Position numbers and translations under genes: made by a program. From Humulus lupulus (lineage: Eukaryota; Streptophyta; Magnoliopsida; Rosales; Cannabaceae): DNA of 64,000 bases. The stretch is from positions 257,729,042-257,793,041 of the forward strand of contig NC_084795.1 of the NCBI RefSeq assembly GCF_963169125.1, read 5' to 3'. Below are positions 22,063 through 33,913 of this stretch, piece after piece (position 1 is the stretch's first letter; each line of letters opens with the position of its first letter). Under the pieces are notes generated by a model. That model saw nothing but the letters and a program-made list of their open reading frames with translations. It was not told the DNA's origin and searched no databases.

Positions 22063-22661
22063 TGTTGACCCTCGTTTTGGTCAACTGACACGGAGTCAAA
22101 TGCTTGATGTGATAGAAAGTATTGAAATAAGTCTAATGGAAAGAACAGTAAACGACACAACAAATTATAGTGGTTCGCCCCCACGAATTGGTAATGACCT
22201 ACGTCCACTTAAGCTATTATTGATTTTGATTCTCAAAGGAGTGATCAAGAACTAGGGTTCTTCGAGTTTCACAAGCCTTAGAAGGACGAATAATACAATA
22301 GAAAGATAATAGCTATAATTCTCTTGTAAAGCATAAAACAAAATCAGCCAATAAAAGGTCCCTTCCTTGAGTTATTTCTCTCTATTTATAGGCTCAAAGA
22401 GGATTACATGAATTAGTTACAGATATTCTTTCCTAAATAATCGAATCATCAGGAATCATGGGAGATAATCTCGGATATGATTACTATTGCACAAGATCAT
22501 CTCAAAATATACGGAGTATACAACCAAGCTGGTCGTATATAAAATCCAAATGTTATGTTAGGGGAATCTCCCTGGTCGATGGTCGAACAGAACCTCTGCC
22601 AGGTGTCAGCCACGTGTTAAAAATGTCTGCCACGTTTTCCACACCTGCTTTTTGGATAACA
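22063..22661 (-). repeat. 5' LTR of the Tat-like element
   Basis: 599 bp, partner of 11095-11691. It carries the same TATAAATA on the minus strand (about 22385). AACTT follows at 22662-22666. Confidence 0.9.
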
Positions 22662-22739
22662 AACTTGAACAGTGAAACAAAATAAATACATATGGGCTCA
22701 ATTTTCTTATCCCACGTCTAATTTCAACATGATAAATAT

Positions 22740-23682
22740 GATTTTTTCCCCCAAAAATTATTACCACTTGTAAATCGTGCCCCCGAACTTTTAACGTTGT
22801 TAAAAATTCTCTTCGAACTAAACATGTTACTAAATTATTAGAATTTCGTTAGTTTTCGAATGACTTGGCTAACAGAAGATTAATTTGACCGTTTGGATAC
22901 TAACGTGGCAATGACGTGTCATGTTATTGCCACATTTATAATTCAATCAAAAAATTAATAAAACAATTAAAAAATAATAAAATTTATATATATTTTTACT
23001 TCACTTATCTTTCTTCATTCAAATATTAAAAAATTAAAAAATCATATACAATAGTAACTTTAATAGTATTTAATTTGAACTACATTGCTTTTGTTTTATT
23101 TGCATGTAAAATAAATTTATTGTTCGATTGATTATGCTTCAGATTTTTTCCTCAAAGATAGTGAATTTTAAAAATTAAGTAAATTAAAAAAATATATTTT
23201 ATAAATTGGAGTAGAAAAGGATGACATGGCTACTAAAAAATTGATATTCCTTAAAGAAAAAAGAAGAAAGAAAATTGTAAATTATTGGGTAGTGGTGATC
23301 GAGATTATATTATAATCATACAATATTTATTAATTTACAATTTATAATTTTTTTATAATAATATTTTTCTACTCCAATTCATAAAACATTAATATATAAA
23401 TAAAAAAAGAAATAAAAAATATTTAAAATAAAAAAATATATATAAGAAGTAAAATTATATATAAATTTTATAATTTTTAAAATAATTTTTTGATTGAATT
23501 ATAAGTGTAGTCAAGTGACCAAACTCCCAAATCATTATTTTATTAGCCACCTCATTTGAAAACTAACGGAAGTCTCATAATTTGGTAACGTGTATAATTT
23601 GGAGGGAATTGTTAACAACGTTAAAAGTACGGGTGCTCTATTTGCAAGTGATAATAATTCAGGAGGAAAAATAATTTTAATC
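22740..23682. mobile_element. Long foldback element (about 940 bp)
   Basis: Left arm blocks ACTTTTAACGTTGTTAA, TTCGTTAGTTTTCGAATGA and TTATAATTCAATCAAAAAATT recur as reverse complements in reverse order on the right (TTGATTGAATTATAA, TCATTTGAAAACTAACGGAA, TTAACAACGTTAAAAGT). Arms are about 250 bp and imperfect, and the AT-rich centre has no coding potential. It starts 78 bp after the retrotransposon. This could be a MULE-type or unclassified MITE; no clear target duplication was found. Confidence 0.7.
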
Positions 23683-25708
23683 ACTCAAATTTTACTTGTA
23701 TATTATTATAATTATAAATGTATGGGATAAAAAATCAGTTTGGAGAGCGGTGAATAAGAAAAAGAGAAATGATTAAAATTTATTAAATTTTAATGTTTAA
23801 TTGAGAGTGAGATTTAAAAATAGTTCGAAGAGATTAGTGAAAACAAAAGAAATCTACACTAGAGTGATCCAATTTATTTAATCAAAATTTTGTTGATGAT
23901 TACACGTTTGAACTAAAATAATACAGACTATTTGATGAACTGAAAAAAAAAGTTTAGTTAAAAATTAGATCGCTTAAATATGTTATTACTTAAGTTTATT
24001 TATTAGACATGAAAGGCCAATATAGTTTCCGCAAATCTGTTGTTAATCTTATTACTTTTATCATATATTAGTAGAAGTCTTTAACTTTCTTTTTTTTTTT
24101 TGAAAGAATGATTTAGGTCCTCAAATTTATGCGGCCTGGAAAAAAATAAAAAAACAGAAACTTTGTTCTAAGGATGAATAAAACGAGGAAGAGAATGAGA
24201 TTAGGTGGATCGGGGTAATTTTGTTTTGAAATGATGGATCTGTGTAATTTTGTTTGAGTGAAATGTAAGTAGAAAAGAGAAGAATGGAGTACAAAGAAGG
24301 ATGGTTGAACAAGAAATGGGCTATCATGCCCGTGACTCTTTTTGGGTTTATATGGGACCCACTCTGCTTATATATATATATTTGACTATTTTTATAAATA
24401 TATATTTTCTGACACCGATTCTATGCTTTCATATCAAAGACACCTAATTACATTCTTATTGCGTTCTTAAACACATTTTTCAAATAACTATACCATTTGC
24501 ATGCTATTATAGTTTGTATAACGGTTAATTTGGGTTTCCTATTATTGCTGAAAGAGAGGAGTAGGAAAGGTGGTGAAAACTATAAGGGCTCTACTTTTTG
24601 TAATGTATATTATTAATTTGGTTGATCATTGGTAATTTTATTGTATATGTGTTGAGCTTGGAATTTGTTGCTTAAGGCGTAATTATGTATCAACGATTAT
24701 TGTTAATTTATAGAGTTTTGTGGAATCTTTTTCTATTCTTGAATTTGGCCAAGCCCATGAATATATACAAAGCTATTCTAACGTTTTTTGGGCACTAAGA
24801 ATATTTACAAATAGCAAAGCTAATCTAAGAAACAAATAAGCTAATATAGGAAAGAGTATCAAATATACAACTCATGCGAGATGTCCTAGCCTAGAAAATA
24901 TTTACAGTTATTACAAAGATATTCCACTGATGTAATTAAATAAAGTTAATATTTGTGCACTTATATTTCTATTTGATTATACATGTTATTTCTTACGAAG
25001 ATCTAATATTATTGATGTGGTCTTGAGTATACAATATGACTTAATTCAAAATAATAATATAAAATTGTCTATAATCGCTAAATAAAGTGGGAGTGACAGA
25101 AAAATAGACATTCCGTACACAATACATATTGTATAGGACTGGGACACGATGAAAAAAACAACTTCTAATAATCTTTGTTAAAATATAAAAGTTCAACATT
25201 CATCAATCGATGGTTGTTTGAGACTTGACCTCAATCCTGAAGAGAGTAATGAACTCCTGATGTGCTTTTATGACTTCTGACTTATCAGGTAAGATTCAAT
25301 ATCCCTACGATCGAATTCAATGATATCTTGGAGCCATAGAATTGCAAGTGCATGGGAACATACTTCACAAATATGAAATTCACTCCTTAAATGATAACAT
25401 ATTAGGTATTCCTTTTAATGTTGATTCGAGGCTTGAACATAGAGCATTAAATTTCTGTTAGAGAACATAAATTTCATTCTGTAATTCAATTTATGGAATA
25501 ATTTTCATTAGAGAATCAATAGCACTAATTAATAAAGACATAATTAGAGTGATTAACAAACATTAAGACCATGACTCTAATTATGAAAAACTAGCAGATG
25601 GTCATAACTCATGCAATGATCAAATTAATAAATCACTTTATAGTTATAGCTTCTAAGAATATAAGACTGTAGTATGAATTTCTAGTGAAATAATTCATGG
25701 TTAATAAA
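23683..25708. other. AT-rich DNA without recognised genes
   Basis: About 2 kb with homopolymer runs and short random ORFs. The minus-strand ORF at 24127-24327 has no recognisable protein. Around 25200-25700 the text looks repeat-like, but I cannot classify it. Confidence 0.35.
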
Positions 25709-26427
25709 TCTATATATATAATTATATAAAAGAGAGCTTTGAGGATATAAGGTGGCACCCTCTTCTTCTAATCTTCTATTTTCTCTATTTTGTGGATTTT
25801 TTTATTAAAATTTGTTAAATAAAATAATTAATTAACATATAAAAAAATCTCTATAGTTTCACATAGTTTATAAACCATAATTAACAATTAAAAAAATCTC
25901 TATAGTCCCACATGGTTTATAAACCATTGCAGATATTATACATTTTGTCTATAAATAAAGTACCATTGAATTACTCTACTTTGTCCCAACATTAGTATTT
26001 TTTTTATATAAGTCATTGATTTAACTCAATCTTGCCCAAATACGAAATAGTATATTGTTTTTTTTTTTTAATTTACCAAATTTAATATATAATTTATATT
26101 TTACATATTTATATTTTTATATCATTTAAATCTGTAAATTCTATATTATATATTAAAAAATGACATTATTTATCTATATTTCTATATGTATATATAAATA
26201 TATTTAATTAAGAGAAAATGTCTATAAGAAAATAATAGTATCATTATAGAATATCTATAAAAAAAATATAATAGTACTATTATTCTTATAATAATATGTG
26301 ATTTGATACTCTAAAAGTGTTCCAAACCATTCTATCTCTATTTTCTCATTTTTTCTATTCTATACCCGAATTTCTATTCCTAATTTATGATTATTAATTA
26401 ATGGAAAAGTATTTATACTTATCTATA

Positions 26428-27706
26428 TGATTAGTGCTTAGTAATAAACCGTAATGAAAGATGAAATGAACTCACAAGAACACAAATCTTTTACGTTGTT
26501 CAGTGGTTAAAATCCATCTAATCCACGAGTCTATATTATTGTTGTTTCTCTCTCTATTTTGGCAGAGTTTCAGTATTACAGAATAACCGTCCCGTTTCCT
26601 GTCCAGTATTCTCAGTATTTATAGAGAAACTCCATGGACAGGTTTGGATCACCGCGTGAGTCAATCACGGATTTACATATTTATTACATTTAATATAAAC
26701 TATTCCCATTTATATCAGGATATGATTTGATCATAAAGTAAATGTTCTCCTAATATCTGGGACATTAAATATGACATGCTGGTCATAAATAATCGTATAA
26801 AAATACCCGAATCTTTGGGGATCTGCGGGTATGAAATATATTAGAGATACCACAAGCTCGTACTTTGACAACTGTTTGAATATTACGAGCTCGTGCTTCA
26901 CAACCTTCATGTCCGTAGCTCGGGCTAAACCCAGGACACCTAACACCTTGGCCGGAGGGGATGGCTGCTACCCCTGACGCAGCTCGCTCTAAATCTGGTT
27001 CCCTAACAGCCTCGCGAACCCGCCTCTTTCGCACAAGAGGCACCTCATCCTCTTCGTCTTCCTCACCTTCGATTGCCGGCAAGGCCTCTTCTTGAGAGGA
27101 TGGGAGCTCATGGATTACCGGGAGGGTAGCTCGGGTCCTTAAGGCCAACGTAACACATGTAAGATAGGTGTTAGGCGTCCTGGGTTTAACCCGAGCTACA
27201 GACATGAAGGTTGTGAAGCACGAGCTCATAATATTAAAATAGTTGTCAAAGTACGAGCTCGGAGAAATATCATCCAGCTCGTGGTGTCTATAATATATTG
27301 TGTTCCCGCGGATCCCCAAAGATTCGACTATTTTTATACGATTACTTATGACCAACCTGTCATATTTAATGTCTCAGATATTAGAAGAACATTTACTTTA
27401 TGATCAAATCATATCCTGGAATAAATGTGAATAGTTTATATTAAATGTAATAAATATGTAAATCTGTGATTGACTCACGCGGTTACCCCAACCTGTCCAT
27501 AGAATTTCTCTATAAATACTGAGAATATTGGACAGGAAACGGGACAGTTATTCTGTAATACTGAAACTCTGCCAAAATAGAGAGAGAAATAGCAATAATA
27601 AAGACTCGTGGACTATGTGGATTTTAACCACTGAACCACGTAAAAGATTTGTGTTCTTGTGAGTTCATTTCATCTTTCGTTACACTTTATTACTAAGCAC
27701 TGATCA
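26428..27706. repeat. Large inverted repeat made of two head-to-head gypsy LTRs
   Basis: The left arm (26428-26945) is the reverse complement of the right arm (27169-27706) with high identity. Shared blocks include GATGAAATGAACTCACAAGA, GTTCAGTGGTTAAAATCCA, CAGTATTACAGAATAAC and CTTCACAACCTTCATGTC. Both arms meet the 223-bp centre with TGTTAGG, the LTR start, so the LTRs face each other. The centre carries a minus-strand stretch with EDEVPLVRKRRVREAVREP, matching the EEEEVPLVRKRK part of the Tat antisense ORF at about 14152. The right arm also resembles the LTR at 33114-33844. Confidence 0.8.
26946..27168 (-). pseudogene. Fragment of a Tat antisense ORF between inverted LTRs
   Basis: The minus-strand reading includes SSQEEALPAIEGEEDEEDEV, then PLVRKRRVREAVREP. 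It is an acidic stretch followed by a basic patch, the same order as in the antisense ORF of the element at 11095-22661. Only about 60 residues are present. It is collinear with the right-hand LTR, as expected for the 3' end of a Tat element. Confidence 0.5.
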
Positions 27707-28140
27707 ACCTTTTTATTTCTTAAATACATTGTTGGCGAAAAATAACGTCATCAAATGTGTATAAAAATAAATGTTCCAAACGAGTAATTTCTTAATTTTT
27801 TTAGTCCTACTCTTTCTCTATGTTTTATTATTTTTTTAATTTTACTATTTTATAATTTATGGAAAAATATCTATAAAAATCTATATTGATATCTATCTAT
27901 ATGATTATTAATATTTATAAAAATAAAATTTTTAATCAGGTAATTTCTTACTTTTTTTATCTTACTTTATATCTATTTTTTGATAATTTTATAATTTTAC
28001 TTTTTCTAATTTATGGTTGATAATAATAATAATAAACATTTATTGAATTGTATATGCTTTTTCTTCAAAAGTAAATAGATTTACAAAAATATATCTTAAC
28101 TTCATGTATAATTTAAATTTGAATTATTTATTTAAACTAA
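27707..28140. other. AT-rich DNA without recognised features
   Basis: Includes an LTR-end-like GTTGGCGAAAAATAAC near 27731, also seen near 33821 at the end of a related LTR. Otherwise low-complexity AT. Confidence 0.35.
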
Positions 28141-28513
28141 TCTATATATATATAAATAAATGAGAGCCCCAGAGGTGATGCGACACTTGCACTATATCAT
28201 GTATTATTGTAAATATTGTTTTTATTGTGGAGTGTGAAAGTAAAAATCATAGGATACCCACTATGTAACATTTATATGTAATATATCAATTTTTGTGCAT
28301 TTCATTTATCAGTTTACACAATATTTGAATTTAAAATAATTAAATAAATTAGTTTTAAATTAGAGTAATGAGTTAAAAGAGTTGATAATCAAACAAAAGT
28401 TAAAAAACTAACCATTAATAATTTAGTTGTGGTAATTGAATAGTACATATATGTTTTTTAAAAAGATAAATATATATCTAAAGGATCGCGCGAAGCGTGA
28501 CACTATTTACTAG
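28141..28513 (+). mobile_element. Small non-autonomous Helitron
   Basis: Begins with TCTATATATATATAAAT after an A. It ends with a 6-bp-stem hairpin (28486-28491 paired with 28495-28500, loop GAA), a 9-nt spacer and CTAG, followed by T. This is the canonical 3' end. At 373 bp it contains no coding sequence and would be moved by an autonomous Helitron elsewhere. Confidence 0.65.
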
Positions 28514-29100
28514 TTAATTAATAGAACTAAGAGTTAGTGAAATTAAGTAAATTATTGAAGCTTAGAAGTATGGGTTCATACTATCCCCATAATAGCTCGA
28601 TAATATAGATGTAGGATTTTGGTAGTAAAAGGAAATAATTAAAAATAATAAAGTTTTATTTTTAATCTTACAAATTAATATTATTTGTGAAAATAATATT
28701 TAATGTCAAATAAAATTATATTGATAATTTTATGAAATTAATTTTTATTGAAAATTAATTTACTCATATGATAAAGACACAAGAAAGAACATTTTATAAA
28801 GATAAAATATCATATGGCTCAAAACCCTGCAATTGGTGCCAACTACAGTCGAAATGGACTGTGGACCACACATGTAAAGAACGCCCTAAACTAATACTTA
28901 TAAAACATTCGCATAACATATTTTGTAAAAGAATAACACTCATTATCAAAGTCTCAGTGGGGACTTGCTTAAAACCATGCAAGTTGGTGCCATTAGTTTT
29001 AAAGGAAAACATAATTTTTTATGCAAAGTTCAAAAGAAACAATAATTAAATAACTGAGTCCCACTGATAATTAGGAAAGTCTCTTAAAACAAAACATAAT
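28514..29100. other. Unclassified non-coding DNA
   Basis: No recognisable gene. Two similar sentences, AAAACCCTGCAATTGGTGCC (about 28820) and AAACCATGCAAGTTGGTGCC (about 28972), suggest an internal duplication. The ORFs here look random. Confidence 0.3.
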
Positions 29101-32100
29101 TTAAATGACGTTCTAAGATGATCGTTTTTCCGTCCATAGGATTACCCCACGCCATACACCCCATGATGATAGAACTCCTCACGTCACCACGTGTGCCATA
29201 AAGAAATCCTATTTGCTACCTGGAAGGAAAGTAAGGGGGTGAGCTAAAAGCCGAGTAAGGAAGTACAAACAATAAGAAAGTAAGGATACAACAAATACAA
29301 GCACTAACGTTCAACAAAAACATCATGGCATATTATAACATTTTCGTAAGATATTATCATAGCATATCATAACGTAATCGTAACATATCATCATATCACA
29401 TTCATACAGCATACATGATGAGCATGGCCCGCTAGTTGTCCATGTCACCCTAATCATATTCATACAGCATACATGATGAGCCTGGCCCGCTAGTTGTCAA
29501 TGTCACCCTAATCATATTCATACATCATACATGATGAGCATGGCTCGCTAGTTGTCCATGTCACCCTATGAGGTAAACAAGAGTCTCTGGTCTTTGAATA
29601 ACCTCGGCGCGTCCGCCCTATGAGTTACGTCTCTATATCTTTAGTAACTCGTTTGATGTGTCTAACATCCATAAACATATCATATTCAACATATCATCAC
29701 ATTATGTCATTCATAATTCATAACAATTCATTCATATAACAGTCTTACCATTCATAACATAAAATCATAGAATGTATCTAACTTCCTTACCTCAGGTCCG
29801 AGCTAAGAAATTTTCACAATCTTTCAACGAGCCTATATCATAATCAAAACAACATTTCTTAAGTTCATAAAATTACTATTTTGCCCTCCCATACAACACA
29901 TGTGTGCATAGGCCATGCACACATAATAACAGTTACACATGACATGCAATTATTCTTAACTACACATAAAGCCATAAAAGAATAATGCTCATTTTACCTA
30001 TTTTACATGCATGATCTTTTTATAAAAACCACATAGTTGAATAATAAACATAATTTTGGACGTAAAAGTGGATTTGCATGTAACATGCATACGTGGGAAC
30101 ATTACGTAATTGCGACGTTTTAAAAACGATAATTCTACATTTCTTACTTTTATTGTTTTAAAATTAATAGACATAACATGCTTTATTTTTCTTAAAATTT
30201 CTAAGTTGATTAAATTTCTCAAAACATTATTTTATTTTATAAAATAATTTGATTTAGCTTAAAAATAAAATATGTGACAATTTCATTTATTAATCTCAAA
30301 TTACAAAGAATTAACCAAAAAGCTTGGAATTAATTAAAATACCTATGTTTAATATGTTTCCTTAGAAAAATAAATTTTAACATTGGTTAATTGTGTTACA
30401 TAAATGATGTGAGGAAAATATATTTTTAAGTGTGGGAAAAATATATTTTTATTTAAATTATTTAAGACTTAGTTTTATGTAACATAAATCCATATGTGAC
30501 AATTTAAATAATCTTTTTTTAAAACCTTTTAAACCAAACTTTCAGCCACTATTTAATTTCTTTAAAAATCACAAATAAATAGAATTTAAATATTTTTCTC
30601 AATCAAAATAAAGAAAATCATAACTTATCAAAATATGCATTCATACCATATTAAAATACCATTTTTAATATTACCATAACTTAGAATAATAATTTTGTTT
30701 CAAAAACTCATCAAATTTATTTTAGTGAAACGCACTTCCCATTTTCTTACAAAAATTCCAGCAACAATTTTATCTTTAAAAATCATCATATTCAATATAA
30801 AAACCTCATATTTTTCTAAAAATTCAATAAAAATTATGTAGGTAATTATTTACACACAATATAATTTCAAAGCATAATTAAACTTCACATTAAATTTCTT
30901 AAAACATCAAAACATTTGCAAACTTTATTTGAGCACTCAAAAAATTAATCTCATCATGAACAACATCATTTTTGTACAAAAATCAGCAATCACATTAAAT
31001 CATAAAATTTATTCCTTTCATTATATTCACAAAATTCATGCTCAATTATGCACAATATTTCAACACAAACCCTAGCATGCTTCTAACCTCTTTATCCATT
31101 TTAATCACATCATGAGTATACAATAATTCATCATTCACCTTAGAACTTATTCACAAGTCATGAACAACAACCACCATTGATCTTGTGTTACATATATATT
31201 CTCAATACATTATTACCATGCAATTATTCCAAAAATCACAACCATCATAACTTCATACAAGATCTTGCCACAACCTATCATGTTTCTAAAATTTTCATTG
31301 ACATAAAACATAATAAAAATAACCATCATGCTTTTGAATATCCCTTTAGGCCGAAACAGATCCAATAAACAAATAACCTATTCTTTTTATGTATTTCAAA
31401 TATTCATCATCACTACACATATTCTCATTACACAACCATAAAAATCAAACCCAACAACATAAACCCATGCATAAAATTATAAGAAAACACTCCATCAATC
31501 CATGAACATCATATCATTAGGGTTATCGATTTGATACCTCTCTTGATTGTAAAATCAAGAATACAAAATGATCAACACCCAAACTTCACCACCCCTTGTT
31601 CAAGCCTAGGGTTTTTTTAAAAAAAAACCACCATGAGGAGGAGAAAGAATTCAATCACACACAACAAATAAACAAAGTCAATATCATATAATCAAGAAAA
31701 AGAGATTAGACAAACAAAAATACAAGAAAAACATACTCTAGACTTGGTTCCTCTTCTCCTTCTTCTTCTTTCTTCCTTTCTTTCTTCTTCTCCCTCTCTC
31801 TCTAACACGCCACCCTCTCTCTCTCACTCTCTCTCTAGGTCATGGCAACCACACAAGAAATGCCCTCCTCTTCCTTTCCTTTCCCCTTTATTCAACTCTC
31901 TCAATAAAGCCTCATCAACATAAAATGGTAAGTTTCCTTTTTCCATTTTATTTTCTCTTAATTTCTTATTATTTTCTTTTATGATAATAGATATAAAAGA
32001 ATAAAGGGTGGTCACATTCCTATCCTAAAATAGCTAGTTTCTTCAAATATTTGATTTTATTGCCTTAGAAAAATAAATGGAAAATCAATCCCTTTCCCAC

Positions 32101-32570
32101 TACACTACACACACTATACGCCTAAGCACTTGCCCCTTTTGAATTCTATTTATTTATTTTCCTACTTATTAAAATAAAACTACCCAAAAATATCAAATAA
32201 ATGGCAATTATAAAATGTGTAGAAAATCCACACATGTGCACCCTATTACCATATACTTGCACACACTAAAACACTAGGGTGCATCACTATCTACCATGCA
32301 CCTTAGTGCATTCAACCAAAACTCACATAATTACCTCAATTGTCACACTTATTTAAAATGTAACACTAATAGTAAAATAAACATGTTACACAATTATTCA
32401 CTTATTAAATTTATTAACCAAACAAAAAATTAACAAATGTAAATTCAAAAGATTATACCGAACAATTCTAACAATTAAATAAAATAACAAACAATCAAAT
32501 AAAACAATTCATCACACTTAACATTTAAATAAAATAAATCACAAAATTTAAATAATCTAAAAAAAAATAT
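29100..32570 (-). repeat. Probable LTR-derived non-coding repeat, minus strand
   Basis: On the minus strand the order CT/GA-rich leader (31740-31835), long AT-rich body, a splice-donor-like GACCTGAGGTAAGGAAG (about 29789) and a 58-bp tandem repeat (29403-29570) parallels the order of landmarks in the minus-strand LTR at 4497-6602. No protein is recognisable. Borders are not defined; TGTAGTGCACC on the minus strand near 32584 could be the start. The assignment is tentative. Confidence 0.35.
29403..29570. repeat. 58-bp tandem repeat, three copies
   Basis: Copies begin at 29403, 29461 and 29519, each with CATACATGATGAGC, then TGGCCCGCTAGTTGTC (TGGCTCGC in the third) and ATGTCACCCTA. A few substitutions separate the copies. 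Confidence 0.85.
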
Positions 32571-33113
32571 TTGGTGCACTACAACACATAGACCCAATGA
32601 GATTAGGGATATGTCTTCTTTTTATTGTTATATAATTAGAACATAACATCAAGGAGTGATGACAGATGATGCTTTTCATGATATTTTGCCTAAAGAGAAA
32701 AATAGAGAACTTTGTTCTCTCTGTTTTGTGAGAAGAACACTTTCTCATCTGTTTAGATTCAAAAATGTGTTCTCGTGTATCCTACCAAATAACATAAATA
32801 TCCAACTGTCTCCTCTTTATGTGAGCCATAATATAGAAGATGGCTGGTTAGGAGGCTAAGACTTTGTTTGATTTACACATGTTCTACATCTAGAAAATGT
32901 ATTTGTAATTTTCTTTTCATTCAAATTCATGTCGCATGATAAGAAAGAACTCATTTTAGTTATGGCTCCTAGAGTGATTTTTTCTTACATCTGTCAAAGA
33001 ATACGTCTAAATTTTTCAAAAAAATAGCTTCTTGCATTAATTACGAAAAAAAATAAACCCTAATTTTCTCTTATTTCTCTCATATTTGAATTAATACTTG
33101 TTGTATCCTAAAA
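32571..33113. other. Unclassified non-coding DNA
   Basis: Short ORFs at 32557-32748 (minus) and 32656-32859 (plus) overlap each other and resemble nothing I know. No splice or RNA signals stand out. Confidence 0.3.
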
Positions 33114-33844
33114 ACACGAGCTCAACTATCTTGCTTGGGGTGCAGCTGGCACATAATAAATAAAGGTTGCAAGACTTCGAAGATGTTTCGGTAACTCCAG
33201 ACCAATCCACTCGGGGTTGTGTCACTAAATTTTGGACCATTCAGGTTCCTCTAGATCGTTGGACATGCCAATGACAAGGATAGAGGTTACAGTGTCCAGA
33301 TCGCCTTCATTAGGCATGAGCATTATCTAAGTCAAGTCGTCCTATTCCAGTCATGTCCAGTTCGAGAATGGCATCTAGCTCGAGGTGGTTCAAATATGTA
33401 CATATGGAAGAATCCCTATAGATTCGGATGCCCAATATGTGTAATAAATGCACACTATCGTTATATACATTTATTGATTGATGTAAATGGCAATAGGCTT
33501 AATTAGGGTATTTATATATTCATTTATTTGGGAAGTTACCCCAATCCTATATGTTACCATTTATAGTACGGTTACTCAATACTGTCCATCACAATTCCTT
33601 ATGAATATAAGGGGAATTGGCAGTGAAAGGGACCGACATCTTGTATGCCAAAACTCTGTTGAAATTTTCATAAACAATCTCTTCTAGAGTTCCTAAGCAA
33701 AAATAAGATTGACTTGTAGACTAGGTGGATTTTAGCCACTGAACCACGTTAAAATCTTGTGAGTTTACATTTCTAGTTTATTAACAAGTTTAATCTCTCT
33801 AATTGGGTTTCTTAACCCTCTGTTGGCGAAAAACCGAGACAACA
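33114..33844 (+). repeat. 5' LTR of a gypsy element, approximate left border
   Basis: Ends CGAGACAACA at 33844, directly followed by GATTGGTACTTTCATTGAG, a primer-site-like sequence matching the TGGTGCTTTCATTGA of the Tat element at 11095-22661. The block GTGGATTTTAGCCACTGAAC near 33725 recurs in the inverted LTRs at 26428-27706. Confidence 0.55.
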
Positions 33845-33913
33845 GATTGGTACTTTCATTGAGAGCAGATTAGGCTTGAAATTTTTTAGAGAATATTCGA
33901 CACAACAATCAAC

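Larger units (their letters stand above)
11095..22661 (-). mobile_element. Complete Tat-like Ty3/gypsy LTR retrotransposon
   Basis: An 11,567-bp element with two LTRs (11095-11691, 22063-22661), a 5-bp AACTT duplication on both sides, and gag, protease, reverse transcriptase, RNase H and integrase in gypsy order on the minus strand. The minus-strand LTR starts TGTTATCC and ends GGTCAACA. A polypurine tract TTGGGGGGCAAA adjoins the 3' LTR (11692-11703), and a TTCTGGTGCTTTCATTG primer-site-like sequence adjoins the 5' LTR. My manual count gives about 26 substitutions plus a few small indels between LTRs, about 4-5%. Large extra non-pol DNA with an antisense ORF between integrase and 3' LTR is characteristic of the Tat lineage. 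All ORFs are disrupted, so it is not autonomous. Confidence 0.92.
25709..28513 (+). mobile_element. Helitron-like element, interrupted
   Basis: Begins TCTATATATATAATTATA after an A, and can be paired with the 3' terminus at 28513 (hairpin TCGCGC-GAA-GCGTGA at 28486-28500, then CTAG followed by T). A|TC...CTRR|T is the Helitron signature. A second 5'-like terminus at 28141 resembles this one (shared TATATATA, GAGAGC, GRGG). The interior from 26428 to 27706 is an unrelated LTR inverted repeat. No Rep/helicase is visible, so it is non-autonomous. Confidence 0.4.

Noticed and set aside
29403..29570. Possible CRISPR-like array of 58-bp units
   Set aside because: Units are contiguous tandem repeats without spacers, in a plant LTR-like context.
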